Shown here: positions 1-10,400 of the stretch, piece by piece
Layout: the number at the start of each line of letters is the position of its first letter
How positions within the stretch are numbered: the first letter of the stretch is position 1
Origin: Symsagittifera roscoffensis
Taxonomy: Eukaryota > Xenacoelomorpha > Acoela > Convolutidae
NCBI RefSeq assembly: GCF_963678635.1
Contig: NC_087070.1
Location: forward strand, 16,711,318 to 16,775,317
Direction of reading: 5' to 3'
Length of the DNA: 64,000 bases
Notes under the pieces: model-generated
What the model was told of the DNA's origin: nothing
The model's input: only the letters and a program-made list of their open reading frames with translations
The model's database searches: none
Program-made: the position numbers and the translations under genes

Positions 1-747
1 ATGCGGTTTTTGTGAGGGGTCCTGTTATGTGACAACGTTTTATGTTGGATTTGTTGTGGTTTTTCTTATGTCTTGTTGGTTATGTCCTTTTTCCAAAAAG
101 CAAATTGTTCGTGGTATGGGTTTGTCTTTCGACTTTTTTGTGTTTTATTATTTCTTTCTTAGACTTTATAATAGTCTTCAAAAGAATAAATTATCCAGTT
201 TTAAACTGGGTTAATCCGGTTTGGGTACCGTTGGTTTCCTTTTCTTAGTCATGCTGTTATTCTATGATTTGTGGTATTTAGTAAGCTGCGTTGGTTAGTT
301 TTGTTTAGTATATGATTCCTTTCCAACCGGGTTAAAGGAAGGTTTGAAACATGTTATTATATGTTAGAGTTGTTGAGTGTGAAAACTTGAAACTGAAATT
401 CATTATTTTAAACAATTCTTCGTGGGCGAGCTGTGCGAGTGTGGATAGAATTTCTGTGCGAATGAATGAGAATATCAAAAGGTTAGTACTGCATTTGCAT
501 TTTATTAATTTACTGCATAGAATTTGGAAATTTACTGCTAGTTATGGGGGAATTTTAAGTTACAAATTTTCATCATAATTAGATTTACTGCTTGTGGGGA
601 AAATTTTAGAAATGAATTTACTGCATTGGTATTAAATTTATAAATTTATAAGTGTAAGAGATTAATAGAATTTTTGAAATCTGTTTGATGAAATTTGCGA
701 TTTTTATTTGTCTTTTGTGGTTTTTGTAGGTGATTGTCGGATGAAGG
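1..747 (-). other. Element 1 long 3' non-coding region (partial)
   Basis: Region downstream of the last ORF and its intron. No minus-strand ORF of note. It aligns with 56838-57576 and 59185-59923 of the second element. It contains a short perfect hairpin (CCAGTTT/AAACTGG near 193-207) that the second element keeps although its centre base changed. The complete 3' region, judged from the second copy, is about 1.6 kb, long for an LTR element. Small plus-strand ORFs here (29-214, 42-248) are probably chance products of T-rich sequence. Confidence 0.6.
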
Positions 748-834
748 CTAAAAATCTAAAGAAAACATGGATAAAGTATGGTGAGTTTTTTAATATTTTA
801 ATTAGTTAGTAATATTCATTTAATTCATACTTAC
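748..834 (-). other. Probable 3'-UTR intron of element 1, 87 nt
   Basis: On the minus strand the 601-aa ORF ends TAA and is followed at once by CAG|GTAAGT (donor GT at 834-833), a near-perfect 5' splice site. A TTTTTAG acceptor ends at 748. The interval is AT-rich and of typical nematode intron length. The second element keeps both signals (84 nt, 57577-57660) despite many differences between them. The exon junction would lie only 3 nt after the stop codon. Splicing itself is inferred. Confidence 0.65.
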
Positions 835-837
835 CTG

Positions 838-2643
838 TTAGTCGTCGGGGAAAAAACCGTGGGGGAAGATGTCGTGAATTAGTTCTGAAGTTGTTAGTAG
901 TTTAGCTAAGATGCGGATGATATTTTTATTCTGAAGCAGTGGCCAAAGCAATTGAAGTGCCTTAATAGTGGTTAGTTCTTCAGTGCCAACTGCAAACTCA
1001 TAAGGTGTGTTTTGGATTAGATTATATAATTTGTGATTGAATTTAGTGTTGTGGATGAATTCTAAAATTGGGATTTCTATGGGTTGTACAAACTCGTGCG
1101 GGATAAGGAAGGGTCGGGATTCTTCGGCGTTGAAGGTCTTGGTGATGGGACAGAAGATGTACATTTGGGTTATGGGATCATAATTGCGAAGAATACCATG
1201 AAGGTTAGTATCTTTAATGCAATATGTGAAATTTAGGAAAAATGGTGAAGTGTATTTGGAATTAATGAATTGAAAACGATGGTGTGGTTGTCTAGAGGGT
1301 GTGTGTAGGTCAAAGTGATTTTGGATGAAGCGATAATAACTATATGTGTGGGTTTGTTTAGTGCGCAACATAATATCGTGTGAGCAGTGTAAATCTCTTT
1401 CGTGTGGTGCAAGGAAATGAAAGGTTAGTGAAAATATTTGGAAGCGTTCTTTAAAACTTTCGTATGCTTGTGTGTCTGTTAGTGCTTCTGAAATAATGTG
1501 ATCAAACTTTCGGTCGAGGATGTTTAGTTTAAATATATATGGTGTCTTGATGAAAAATTTCTCGGTAATTTGTGGATTAGCGAAGCGATCGTCGTCTAAG
1601 AATTGATCTTGGTTAGCTCTGATGATGTTGTGATCATAGTATTCGAGTGTATATTCGTTAGCTCTAGGTGCAGTGTGTGTTTTTAGTGATTTTTTATATC
1701 CAACGTAAGTAAATTGTCTAGCGGTTAGTGGTGTAGTGAGTCGATATAGCATGTCCGTATTTCGCTCTATATCGATGTGAGTGTTAGATAAAGGTAAGCA
1801 AAGAGGGTTAGTAAAATGATAATATGAAGTCCAAGAGAGAGTGGGCATTAAAACGTATTCATCTACAAAGTTGCGTGTTTCGTTAGTGTCGTAGGGGGTG
1901 TTTAAGGTGTATTGTGGGAATGAGGGTAAGGTGATGGCTAAAAATTCTTTTGTGTTAGTATGCTTGGGGTGGTTGATGTATTCACGGGCTGTTCCTGGTT
2001 TTGCTGGGAAAGGATGGTTGGGGAACTTTCTTTTAAAAGTGCGGTAAGCTCTATTAGTATTGTGTGAAGATTCAGTTGGTGTGGATGATGGTGCTAATGA
2101 TTCAGTATAATTTGAAGAGGGTGTAGGGGTAGGGGGGTTGGATGAATTTATTGTGGAGGAGATTTGGTTTATTGTTGGGGTATGGAGGTGGTAGGGTTGT
2201 TGTTGAAGGGTAATAAAATTATCTAGCTCTGGGGAGATTCGGGGGGTGTCTGGAGAATGAGATGATTGGTCAGAATGAAATGAGGAGTAGGTTGGGGTAG
2301 CTTGGGAAGCATAAGAGGGTGTGGGAGTGATTGGGTCAGGGTTATTGGATAATATGGGTTGAAAAGGGGGTTGAGAAAAATTAGAAGAGTTATGAAAATT
2401 ATTGGATGGGGATGGTTCTGAGTCGGCAAATTCATCGGGGGTTTCAATATTCGGGTTATTGAGTTGCGAGATGGAATATAAAACTGAGATGTGTGAATTA
2501 GTGTCGGAATTCATGCCTGATGTTACATTACTAGATGGAAAATCGGGTGGCGGAAAAGCAAAAAGTGGTATTATTGGGATTGGAGAGGTAAGATTGGTTG
2601 GGTGGGAATTTGATCGGTGTAGTGATCCAAGTTGGCGGCTCAT
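838..2643 (-). CDS. 601-aa protein of unknown family, last ORF of element 1
   Basis: I do not recognise this protein. The first ~200 residues are Ser/Pro/Thr/Asn-rich and look disordered. The remaining ~400 residues look globular, rich in aromatic residues and in Asp, Asn and His, with no obvious signal peptide or membrane segment. The start ATG overlaps the env stop as ATGA (2640-2643), suggesting coupled translation or a shared spliced mRNA. The stop TAA is followed directly by a splice donor. The second element has a copy whose C-terminal 336 residues remain open at roughly 80% identity by eye, with many third-position changes, which argues for selection on the protein before that copy decayed. 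Its place after env resembles retroviral accessory genes, but the function is unknown. Confidence 0.85.
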   Translation of the reverse strand: MSRQLGSLHRSNSHPTNLTSPIPIIPLFAFPPPDFPSSNVTSGMNSDTNSHISVLYSISQLNNPNIETPDEFADSEPSPSNNFHNSSNFSQPPFQPILSNNPDPITPTPSYASQATPTYSSFHSDQSSHSPDTPRISPELDNFITLQQQPYHLHTPTINQISSTINSSNPPTPTPSSNYTESLAPSSTPTESSHNTNRAYRTFKRKFPNHPFPAKPGTAREYINHPKHTNTKEFLAITLPSFPQYTLNTPYDTNETRNFVDEYVLMPTLSWTSYYHFTNPLCLPLSNTHIDIERNTDMLYRLTTPLTARQFTYVGYKKSLKTHTAPRANEYTLEYYDHNIIRANQDQFLDDDRFANPQITEKFFIKTPYIFKLNILDRKFDHIISEALTDTQAYESFKERFQIFSLTFHFLAPHERDLHCSHDIMLRTKQTHTYSYYRFIQNHFDLHTPSRQPHHRFQFINSKYTSPFFLNFTYCIKDTNLHGILRNYDPITQMYIFCPITKTFNAEESRPFLIPHEFVQPIEIPILEFIHNTKFNHKLYNLIQNTPYEFAVGTEELTTIKALQLLWPLLQNKNIIRILAKLLTTSELIHDIFPHGFFPDD

Positions 2644-5258
2644 CGTGGGCTAAAAAAATGATTATTTTGAGACTGAAAAGCGGTGGTATGGGGTTGTTCA
2701 ATAATTTGTTCATAAGTATTTTGATCTTGTGACTGGTGTGTCATTATATGTTGGATGGGACTTTGTGATGTGGTGAGTCGAAAATTTGGATTATGTGTGA
2801 TGGCTAAATTTCGAAAATTTCGTGGGACTAGGGATAGTGGATGGTTATTTGGTAGGGGTGGTAATTGTGGTGCCGTTGGCGTTATGTCTACATTGTTATG
2901 TTCTTCGTCGTATGTATTTTGTCGTGTTGCTATTTTTGTGTTATATTCTTTTATTTGTGCGTCTAAAAGAATTTTGTTTATAGATGTAGAAAAGATTCCA
3001 AAAAATCCTGCAAAGAGTATGCGTGCTACGCTTGCTTGTCTGTTTACTTGTGTGTGTATAGCACATGTGTTGTAGATTCCTTTTAAAAGTGAGAAAAGAA
3101 ATCCAATAAAGTTAAACATTGCGTATAAAATAGTCAATTTTTCTAAGATGTAGTAGGGCCATCCTAGAAAATCGAGGATCTCATTTTTGAGTGTAACAAA
3201 GCTAAAAATGTTAATTGGTGATATATCTTGGGGACGGTATTTTTCACCGTTTAGATATATATAATCTTTAATGTCTTTAAAATATCCGCTATAGTCTTGC
3301 GTGTAGATATCGGCAAATCCTGCGGTTTCCGCAAGTTTGCGTAAATTTTGGTCTAATGATTGTCTTTGTATAGTGTCCATTTGTGTTAATAATTCTTGGA
3401 ATTGTTGTGTTCTAATGTGATGTTGAATATCTGATTTTGAATAGATTCCTATTGATTGTAAGTCTATATTTGGGTTTCGAGCAATAGCGCGAATGCTTTC
3501 TGGTGAAAATTTTTTGAGTGATTGCATTAATGTGGGATATGGAGTGAGAAGATAATATTTATTTTCATCAGGGTTTAGTTGTACTACATTGTGGCTGTTT
3601 TCTGATCCACATGGGACTGCGGTATCCCAGAAATAGGTTCTTCGTGAAAGTGTATCCACGAAATGTACTTTATTCTTATAAAAGATAGGGATTCTTTTAT
3701 AACATCGTTTATCTTCAAAAACGTATAGTGGTGATACTTTTTTAGTACAAGTATAAAACCATAAGATGTTTCCTTCATAGTCTAAAAAATTTGATCTATT
3801 TCCAGATAATAAGTATCCTGCATAGGGTATTTTTAATACTGCTAGTGCAAGTGATTGTAATATTTGTGTTCGTTCTAATTCGCATAGTTGGTGTAGTGTT
3901 TCTAATTCGGAGAGTGACATTTCTTGAAAAATTCGGCTAATTGTATAATCTAGTTTCATATCTAAATGAATATCATAGTGGATATTACCGAAATATGTAG
4001 TATTCATTAGTGATAATTCTTGTAAGCGTGTGCTTCTGGTGTCATGGGGTTTTAGATGTCCACCAGGTTGTCCGTTGCTTTTTTCAAAATTAACTGGTAT
4101 ATAGGATGTTCCTTCGTTTGGAGGATGACCTGTGGCATATGGGTCGATTTTTACTTTTCCAGTGGTCATGTCGAATCCTTTTTCGTATTCAACTAATATT
4201 TCAGAGTATTGTGTTCTGTGAAGTGGATTCCTGTATTTACATGCAAGTTCTGTTTCTTGATATATTTGAAAACGTGTCAATTTATTTTCTATATTGTCTA
4301 TTTTTCTAAAATTAGAACTTAGTTTTCGTGATGGATGGACTTGTTCATATGGAATTGATTGTATAAAATATTTTTCGTGAAATTTTATCATACGAGCGTG
4401 TATTTTTGCTACTTGAAATGTTGTACATGTATCTTCGGGGAACCAAACAATTGTTGCTTGTGTTCTCGTTGTAGGGTCGCAATAACCTTGATCATTTTTA
4501 CAAGGTAATCGGATTCCTTGATAGATCATTGTATTATCTGATAAATCTCGTGTTAGTTGTATTTTTTCGAGTTGTATTTTCCAATCGAAAAACATTATTT
4601 CTTGGTATCCTTTATTTTTTGTGTCTGCTTTGCAGTTTGATGGGTCATTTATACCAATGTGTGGTATCCAATGTTTATCGTGTAGGTCATAGGTTAATCG
4701 TCCGTGTGCGCCGTTATACGGGTATTTTTCGTCTAGTTTTATATGTCCTTGGTGTCTTTCAAGTTGTGATTGATGTACAGAGTCTGAAAAAACTTGAAAG
4801 TTAACTAACTTTCTTTCGGAGTTTTTATTTTGTGTGATGTTTAGTCTAAGTAATTCACTTTTACAATCGTCGGGATTGAGATGTAAAAGACGTTCTATAT
4901 TACTCTGATAGAATGATTCATGGTCAAGTCGGTTTTTGTTTCCGTTCGAGACTTGTGAACAATGTACTTTCTTTTCGGAAAATGTTGCTGTGAATTTATA
5001 ACCTGTAACTGTTGTTGCTCGGGCTTTTGAATAGAGTGTTGCTATTACATCTGTGGTTTCTATAGCTTGTGGTTCTGTTTCACATTGTGATACTTGATTT
5101 ATTGCATATTTATGTAGTGTTTTTTGTTCATTTTCTTCACAATCGTAATGTGTTACTAATAAATCTTGTGGTCCTGTACGAGGGGAAGGGTTTATGTTTT
5201 GATTTGAGATTACTAGAAAAAGGAGTTGGAGAAAAATTAATAATTTTAGAATATACAT
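2640..5258 (-). CDS. Envelope-like glycoprotein, 872 aa, of element 1
   Basis: Residues 1-18 form a hydrophobic signal peptide. About 690 residues of Cys-containing, ectodomain-like sequence follow, with N-glycosylation motifs (for example NIT, NTT, NRS). Hydrophobic stretches lie at about 713-733 and 745-760, followed by a ~110-residue Pro/Asn/Gln-rich tail. This layout and the position after pol fit a viral fusion/attachment glycoprotein captured by an LTR element. No clear furin-type site is seen. The family is not certain: nematode and arthropod elements are known to carry phlebovirus-, baculovirus- or chuvirus-type glycoproteins, and I cannot choose among them by eye. The start codon lies inside the last codons of the upstream proline-rich frame. 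The stop overlaps the next ORF's start. The second element holds a decayed copy. Confidence 0.75.
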   Translation of the reverse strand: MYILKLLIFLQLLFLVISNQNINPSPRTGPQDLLVTHYDCEENEQKTLHKYAINQVSQCETEPQAIETTDVIATLYSKARATTVTGYKFTATFSEKKVHCSQVSNGNKNRLDHESFYQSNIERLLHLNPDDCKSELLRLNITQNKNSERKLVNFQVFSDSVHQSQLERHQGHIKLDEKYPYNGAHGRLTYDLHDKHWIPHIGINDPSNCKADTKNKGYQEIMFFDWKIQLEKIQLTRDLSDNTMIYQGIRLPCKNDQGYCDPTTRTQATIVWFPEDTCTTFQVAKIHARMIKFHEKYFIQSIPYEQVHPSRKLSSNFRKIDNIENKLTRFQIYQETELACKYRNPLHRTQYSEILVEYEKGFDMTTGKVKIDPYATGHPPNEGTSYIPVNFEKSNGQPGGHLKPHDTRSTRLQELSLMNTTYFGNIHYDIHLDMKLDYTISRIFQEMSLSELETLHQLCELERTQILQSLALAVLKIPYAGYLLSGNRSNFLDYEGNILWFYTCTKKVSPLYVFEDKRCYKRIPIFYKNKVHFVDTLSRRTYFWDTAVPCGSENSHNVVQLNPDENKYYLLTPYPTLMQSLKKFSPESIRAIARNPNIDLQSIGIYSKSDIQHHIRTQQFQELLTQMDTIQRQSLDQNLRKLAETAGFADIYTQDYSGYFKDIKDYIYLNGEKYRPQDISPINIFSFVTLKNEILDFLGWPYYILEKLTILYAMFNFIGFLFSLLKGIYNTCAIHTQVNRQASVARILFAGFFGIFSTSINKILLDAQIKEYNTKIATRQNTYDEEHNNVDITPTAPQLPPLPNNHPLSLVPRNFRNLAITHNPNFRLTTSQSPIQHIMTHQSQDQNTYEQIIEQPHTTAFQSQNNHFFSPR

Positions 5259-6382
5259 GTGTATGATAATCCTGAGTATGGATTATAAAATGTAATGTAG
5301 CCAATTGTGTTTTTGGTATATCTGTCGTATTTGTATATTACTTCAGTAGTTATAAACGGTGGTGGTAGTGATTGAGCTGTTATGTTAGGTGGGTTTAACG
5401 GGTAGGGATGTTGGGTAATATTGTTTAACTTAACTGTGATTTCAAACTTTAATTGTAAACTGTTTTGTTGGAGTATTTGAATATTGTGATCACGGATATC
5501 GTTGTGAATATCTTGGCGATATTGTAATCTATTAAGTGCCCAGTTATGAAGGCGGTTACTTTCTTGATGTTGTCCAAATAATGGTGGAGGTGCTGTAAAT
5601 GTATTCCAATCTAGTCTTAAAGGAATATTTATTGATGATTGTTCTCGATATCTGGCGTCGAGATTATTTGGAAAATTTAAGTTAAAAGGTGGTGGTGAAA
5701 TCTGGCTTATTGATGGTGTTGATGGTAGTGATAATGTTTCTGGTAGTGATGAGGATGTTGTTGTATCCGTAGAAATATCTATTGGATTATTGACTAAATT
5801 TAATTCACCTTGTGTAAATGAATGTGTTGTCCAATATGGTAGTCGTGATGCCTGGTTTGGGGGGTTAAAGGGATTTTCACGTATTTGTTCAGATGTTGGT
5901 GTTGAACCTAAGTAATCTGATGGTAGGCTTGAGGTGCTACGTTGTGAAAGAAGCGTAGGGGTTTCTGGTAATATATCAATGGGGTTTTCTGGAGTGTTTT
6001 GTGATGGGGATTGAGGTATATCAAAATGAACTCGGGGAGTTTGAAAATTTCTGTTTCGTCGAGGATGTATAATTTGTCTATTTATTTCGACTGTATTTTG
6101 GTTTTGACTAGGATTTCTTATTCTACTTAGTTCTTGTGGTAGTGTTGGGTATAGGTTATATGTTGGTTCGCTTAGAGGTGCTTGTCGTTGAACTGGTTCT
6201 AGTGGTTCTGATAAACGAGCATGTCGTTCTTCAAAAGTGTATGGATTGTCTTGAAAAGAAATTCGTGTAGATGTTTGAGGATTTTGAGTAGTTGAAGGTG
6301 GTGTTGGGTTATCTTGGGATGATGTCGGTGAAGACTGATTCTGTGACTGTTGGGTAGCAATTTTTGATGGATTTTTGAATTG
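5246..6382 (-). CDS. Proline/serine-rich 378-codon frame without an ATG
   Basis: On the minus strand one frame is open from just after a TAA at 6385-6383 to a TAA at 5248-5246, and it contains no Met codon. The product is Pro/Ser/Thr/Asn/Gln-rich for ~230 residues, then turns into a more folded-looking ~130-residue C-terminal part. Its end overlaps the env ATG. In the second element the last ~65 codons (63797-64000) are also open and differ mostly at third positions, so it is very likely coding. Translation must come from a spliced 5' exon, a non-AUG start or recoding. The upstream 62-aa frame ends at 6388 and does not overlap it, so a simple frameshift between them is ruled out. The family is not recognised. 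Confidence 0.7.
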   Translation of the reverse strand, partial: QFKNPSKIATQQSQNQSSPTSSQDNPTPPSTTQNPQTSTRISFQDNPYTFEERHARLSEPLEPVQRQAPLSEPTYNLYPTLPQELSRIRNPSQNQNTVEINRQIIHPRRNRNFQTPRVHFDIPQSPSQNTPENPIDILPETPTLLSQRSTSSLPSDYLGSTPTSEQIRENPFNPPNQASRLPYWTTHSFTQGELNLVNNPIDISTDTTTSSSLPETLSLPSTPSISQISPPPFNLNFPNNLDARYREQSSINIPLRLDWNTFTAPPPLFGQHQESNRLHNWALNRLQYRQDIHNDIRDHNIQILQQNSLQLKFEITVKLNNITQHPYPLNPPNITAQSLPPPFITTEVIYKYDRYTKNTIGYITFYNPYSGLSYTCIF

Positions 6383-6387
6383 TTACT

Positions 6388-6576
6388 TTAGTGGGAAGGT
6401 TTATGTTTATTATAATATTCTTCCAAAAAAAGAATTAGAAGGATTGTTGCTAGGGCAAATGTGAAGATTGCTTTCTTTATACATTTACATATTGTCAAAA
6501 TGAGGGATGATAAGAATGCTATGAAAATTACAAACAATAAAAAAATATCAGTTCTACTGAAAATTTTTCGTATCAT
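6388..6576 (-). CDS. Small membrane protein, 62 aa, or spliced exon
   Basis: A short minus-strand ORF between gag-pol and the proline-rich frame. It has one or two strongly hydrophobic segments (about residues 11-28 and 34-50) with Lys/Arg between and after them, suggesting a small hairpin membrane protein. A good acceptor, ATTTTCAG, ends at 6557 inside codon 7, so the ORF may instead be the 5' part of an exon joined to an upstream leader, with the ATG unused. It stops 6 nt before the proline-rich frame opens. It matches no family I know, and a chance ORF cannot be excluded. Confidence 0.4.
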   Translation of the reverse strand: MIRKIFSRTDIFLLFVIFIAFLSSLILTICKCIKKAIFTFALATILLILFLEEYYNKHKPSH

Positions 6577-7401
6577 TTAGACAAGTTGTATAAATCGTAC
6601 CTGTGGATATAATCAAGGGTTTTGGAAAGTTGGAGGAATAGTTCGAGTATAGTGTAGAAAATTTAAAAAATGTTACAAAAAATGATTAGGATTATTAGAA
6701 AAGATTCAAGTATATCAAAAAGAAATATTATAAAGGTTTCAAGTATTGTAAAAAAATGTTTAAAATTTATGAGTATTTGAGTAACTGATTGAGAGAAGAG
6801 CATTTAAGAAATGATCTCTTGGTCGAATATTTTTTGCTGTTCGAGGCGATTTTCTAGTGTGGTCGGATTATTTATTAGTTTTTTGACAAGTGGGTTGAGT
6901 TTTGTAAAAAATTGTTGGGGGCAATTTTCATGGTGATTGGGAGGTCGTCTTTTTCTTTATTTTTGTTTGTCAAATGATCCGGGGTATGGTGAGATTTTTA
7001 TACTTTAGGCTAATTAAAATGTTCATTTTGTTACTTTAGGCTAAGTTAACAAATTTGTTTTGGGGGTATTCGTGGTCTGAGTTGGGGAAATATTGTTGAT
7101 CTTTGGGTTATTAGATAAGGGAGGGGTACGGTATTATGGTGATATTTATTTTAGTTGTCAAGTTGGAGTGGTTTGCTTATTTTTGACCTGGAGGTCGTAA
7201 AGTTATAGTTATAGATGTGCCTGGAGTTCTATATTATTCGTCTAATTGGTCTTAGTTTGAGTTAGAGAAAGTGACGGATTGGATGAATCCTATTGGTCTA
7301 TTTTGAACTAGAATTATTGCGTACTTGTCAGCATGTTATTTTGAAAAATGTAAATGAAAAATGTTTCGGAGGTTTCAAGGTTGTGAAGTATAATGTTAAA
7401 A
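6577..7401 (-). other. Non-coding spacer between gag-pol and the downstream ORFs
   Basis: About 825 bases with no credible ORF on either strand. It contains two direct copies of ACTTTAGGCTAA 29 bases apart (near 7005 and 7034). Given its position it may hold splice acceptors or other signals for a subgenomic env mRNA, but none is certain here; the best acceptor is inside the following small ORF at 6557. Confidence 0.5.
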
Positions 7402-10400
7402 TTACTTTTGAAATTCCACTTTCTTTAAAATTTTAGATTGGGGGATGAATATTTTATAGTTTTTACGTGGTTGATTTCGGAGTCTTGTTGTTTTTCGATT
7501 TTCTGATTTGTCGATCTGTTCTTGGGGTATTATTTGTTCGGTCATTTTTCTATTTTTTCTTTGTTTTGGGGATTCTTTATGGTTTTGTGTATTGTTTTTG
7601 GTGGCGGTTGGTTTTGTGTTTTGATTTTCGGTGGGGTTATCATTTTGTTCTGTGTTTTTCAGATGTGGTTCATTTTGAATGATTTTTAATCCTGTGAAAG
7701 AATATAATTGAGTTAATTCGCGGAGTGCGTATTCTTTTGGGTAATAAGGTAATAGGTTGTTTCGATGTTGAACGATTTCTTTTTTGTTTGAGTCGGTGAT
7801 TTTATATGTGACATCAGTGGGTTTTGCAATTATTTGGTATGGTCCTTTTCGAAGGGGTTGTAATTTTTTAGAAATTCCTTTTTGAGTATTAAAATTAGGT
7901 ATTAAAACAAATGTTCCAATTTTTAATTCGGAGGCTGGTGTAAAACGTGAATTGATTTGTTCATTAATGTTTTGTCTTTGTAATAACTTTTTTGTTATTT
8001 TTTGATAAATTTCATTGTGTTTTTTATCTCTATTTAGAATCCATTCGGTGTGTGTACCGGAGGCTAGTTTAAGAATTTGTGGGTGATGAAAATGATCTTC
8101 ATCGTGTGTATGTAAAGGTAGGTTATAACAAATTGAGTCTTTATTTGGTTGACAATAACCTTGTGCGTTTTTATGAGAATTTGCTGTAAACATTATTGGT
8201 TTGCGTGGTTTTTGGTTAAAAACCATTTCGTATGGTGACATTCCTAAAGTTGTCGTAATTTGTGAATTATACGCTAAGGGAAATAATTTTACATCTGCTG
8301 ACCATTCGGTATATTTTGTATCATTTCCGTTGATGATACATCTAAGATATTCTTGTAATGAACGGTTCATACCTTCGACTAAGCCGTTTGTCCAAGGTGC
8401 ATGAGATGTACGTGGTTTGTGTTTAATGTTATATAAATGACATAGTGTGATAATTTCATTATTTATGAATTCTGTACCGTTGTCTGTAACTAAAATTTCT
8501 GGTAGTCCGAATTTTGCTATCCAGTGTTCATAGAGTGTTGTGTAAGCGTAATAAGCGTTACAATGTGGTACTGGGTTAAGTGCTACATAATGTGTAAATG
8601 CGTCAACAATTACCATAATGTAGGAGTTTCCTTCGGATGAAGGTGAAATTGGTCCTTTGGTATCAAATGAGATACGATGATTAAAGTACAAACTTTGTCC
8701 TTTAAAATCTTGTTTTTGTGCTATTTGTTTTTGATTTGGGTAAGGTTTATTTAGTTGACATACTATACAATCATTGCATAGTACTTTTATCCAAATTGGT
8801 ACATTTGGGAAGTAAAAATTTTGTATAAAATTTGAATATGTTTTTTCTGATCCAGAGTGTCCTTTAATATTTTGTGTATGTGAAATATTAAAAGCTATAA
8901 GAATCATACTTAAAGGGAGACAGGGAACTGTAGATTCATTCAGGTTATACTCTAAAAGGTCTGTATTTTCGTTAATTGTTGTGTTGTTAAATTTGCGAAA
9001 GTATCGGAGGAGTGTTTTGTTTCCTAGAATGGTTGAATCTGCCTTGACAGGTTTAGTTTTATATTTGTGCCATGATTTTAGTTGTCTAATTATCGGGTCA
9101 AGATTTTGATATTGTTTCAGTGTTGAAATTGTAATTGTTTCTGTTGGAGGGAGAAAAATGTTTTCAATTTCGAATTTAGATAAGGGTATTGTATCAAGTG
9201 GGTCGTGGAGGTCAAAAACTTGATTTATTGTGTATTTTGAATCATTTGTTTGTGGTCCTGATAAATTTATTTTATCAGTTAAATCTTCTTTTTCAATTAG
9301 TGGAAAATGGTCTTTTTTAGGCGGGTGTTGTTTTGTTCGTTTCTGTTGGGTGTTATTTTTTATCCATTGAGAATATGGGATTGGTTTGAAAGTTGATGTT
9401 CCAAGTAGATCAACTTCATAATGATTATTTTGACAATCTAAATAAAGTGGGAAATGTTGTAAATTATTTATTTGTGATTGTTCAATATCAGTTTTTACTG
9501 CATATTTGCATTCCAATCGGGGTGATGTTTCGTTTTCTGCAAGGTAGAATTTTATGTTTTTGGGTATTTCAACTGTTGTTTTTCGTGTAAGTAATTCAGG
9601 TGGTGTATTTCGACTTAAGGTGTCTGGTAATGCAAGATTTTTTCCTGCAGTCCAAACTATATGTAAGTTTGGAAATTTCATTATAATTAGTTGAAATCTG
9701 TAAACTCGGTGGTTTGGGTTAGATTTTTGTGTAAAGAGAAAGATGATTGGTTTATGGTCTGTGAATAGAACTGTTGGATGTTTTGATCCAAGTATCAGAA
9801 ATTCATATTCTGTCAGTGTATATATTATGGCTGTACATTCTCTCATTAGAGTTGAGAGTCGTAGCTCTGCTTGAGTGAATAATCGAGAATTTGCTGATAT
9901 GAGGTTCATTTTATTTGTACCATTATGTGATTGTAATAGTGCTGCACCGATGCCAAAGTTCGAAGCATCGCACATTGCATAAAATGGATGATTTGAATCT
10001 GGAATTGTGTTTGAAATTTGTTCAGTTAAAAGTTTCTTTATTTCTTCAAATCGTGTTTGATGTTCTGTGTTCCATTCAAAATTATTTTGTTGTCTAAGGA
10101 TGTTACAAAATGGTCGTAGATATAATTGCATTTTATAAACATATTTACTTAAAAAGTTTAACATTCCAAGAAATTCTTGGATTTTCTTTTTATTTGTTGG
10201 TGGTTGAAGTTTTTGAATAGCGTCAAGGCGTGATTTCAATGGAGTGATTGTTTTTCTTTCTATATTATGTCCTAAGAATTTAACTCTTGTCAAAAAGAAG
10301 TGTGATTTATCGGGGGCGGCCTTCAGATTTTCGTTCTGAAGTATTTGGTGATATTTTTCTAAAACATTGAACATCTCGTCTTTTGTTTGTGATTGCATAA

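Noticed and set aside
6382-6576. Programmed frameshift joining the 62-aa and proline-rich frames
   Set aside because: The two frames do not overlap; each has a stop in the 6383-6390 interval, so a single frameshift cannot join them.
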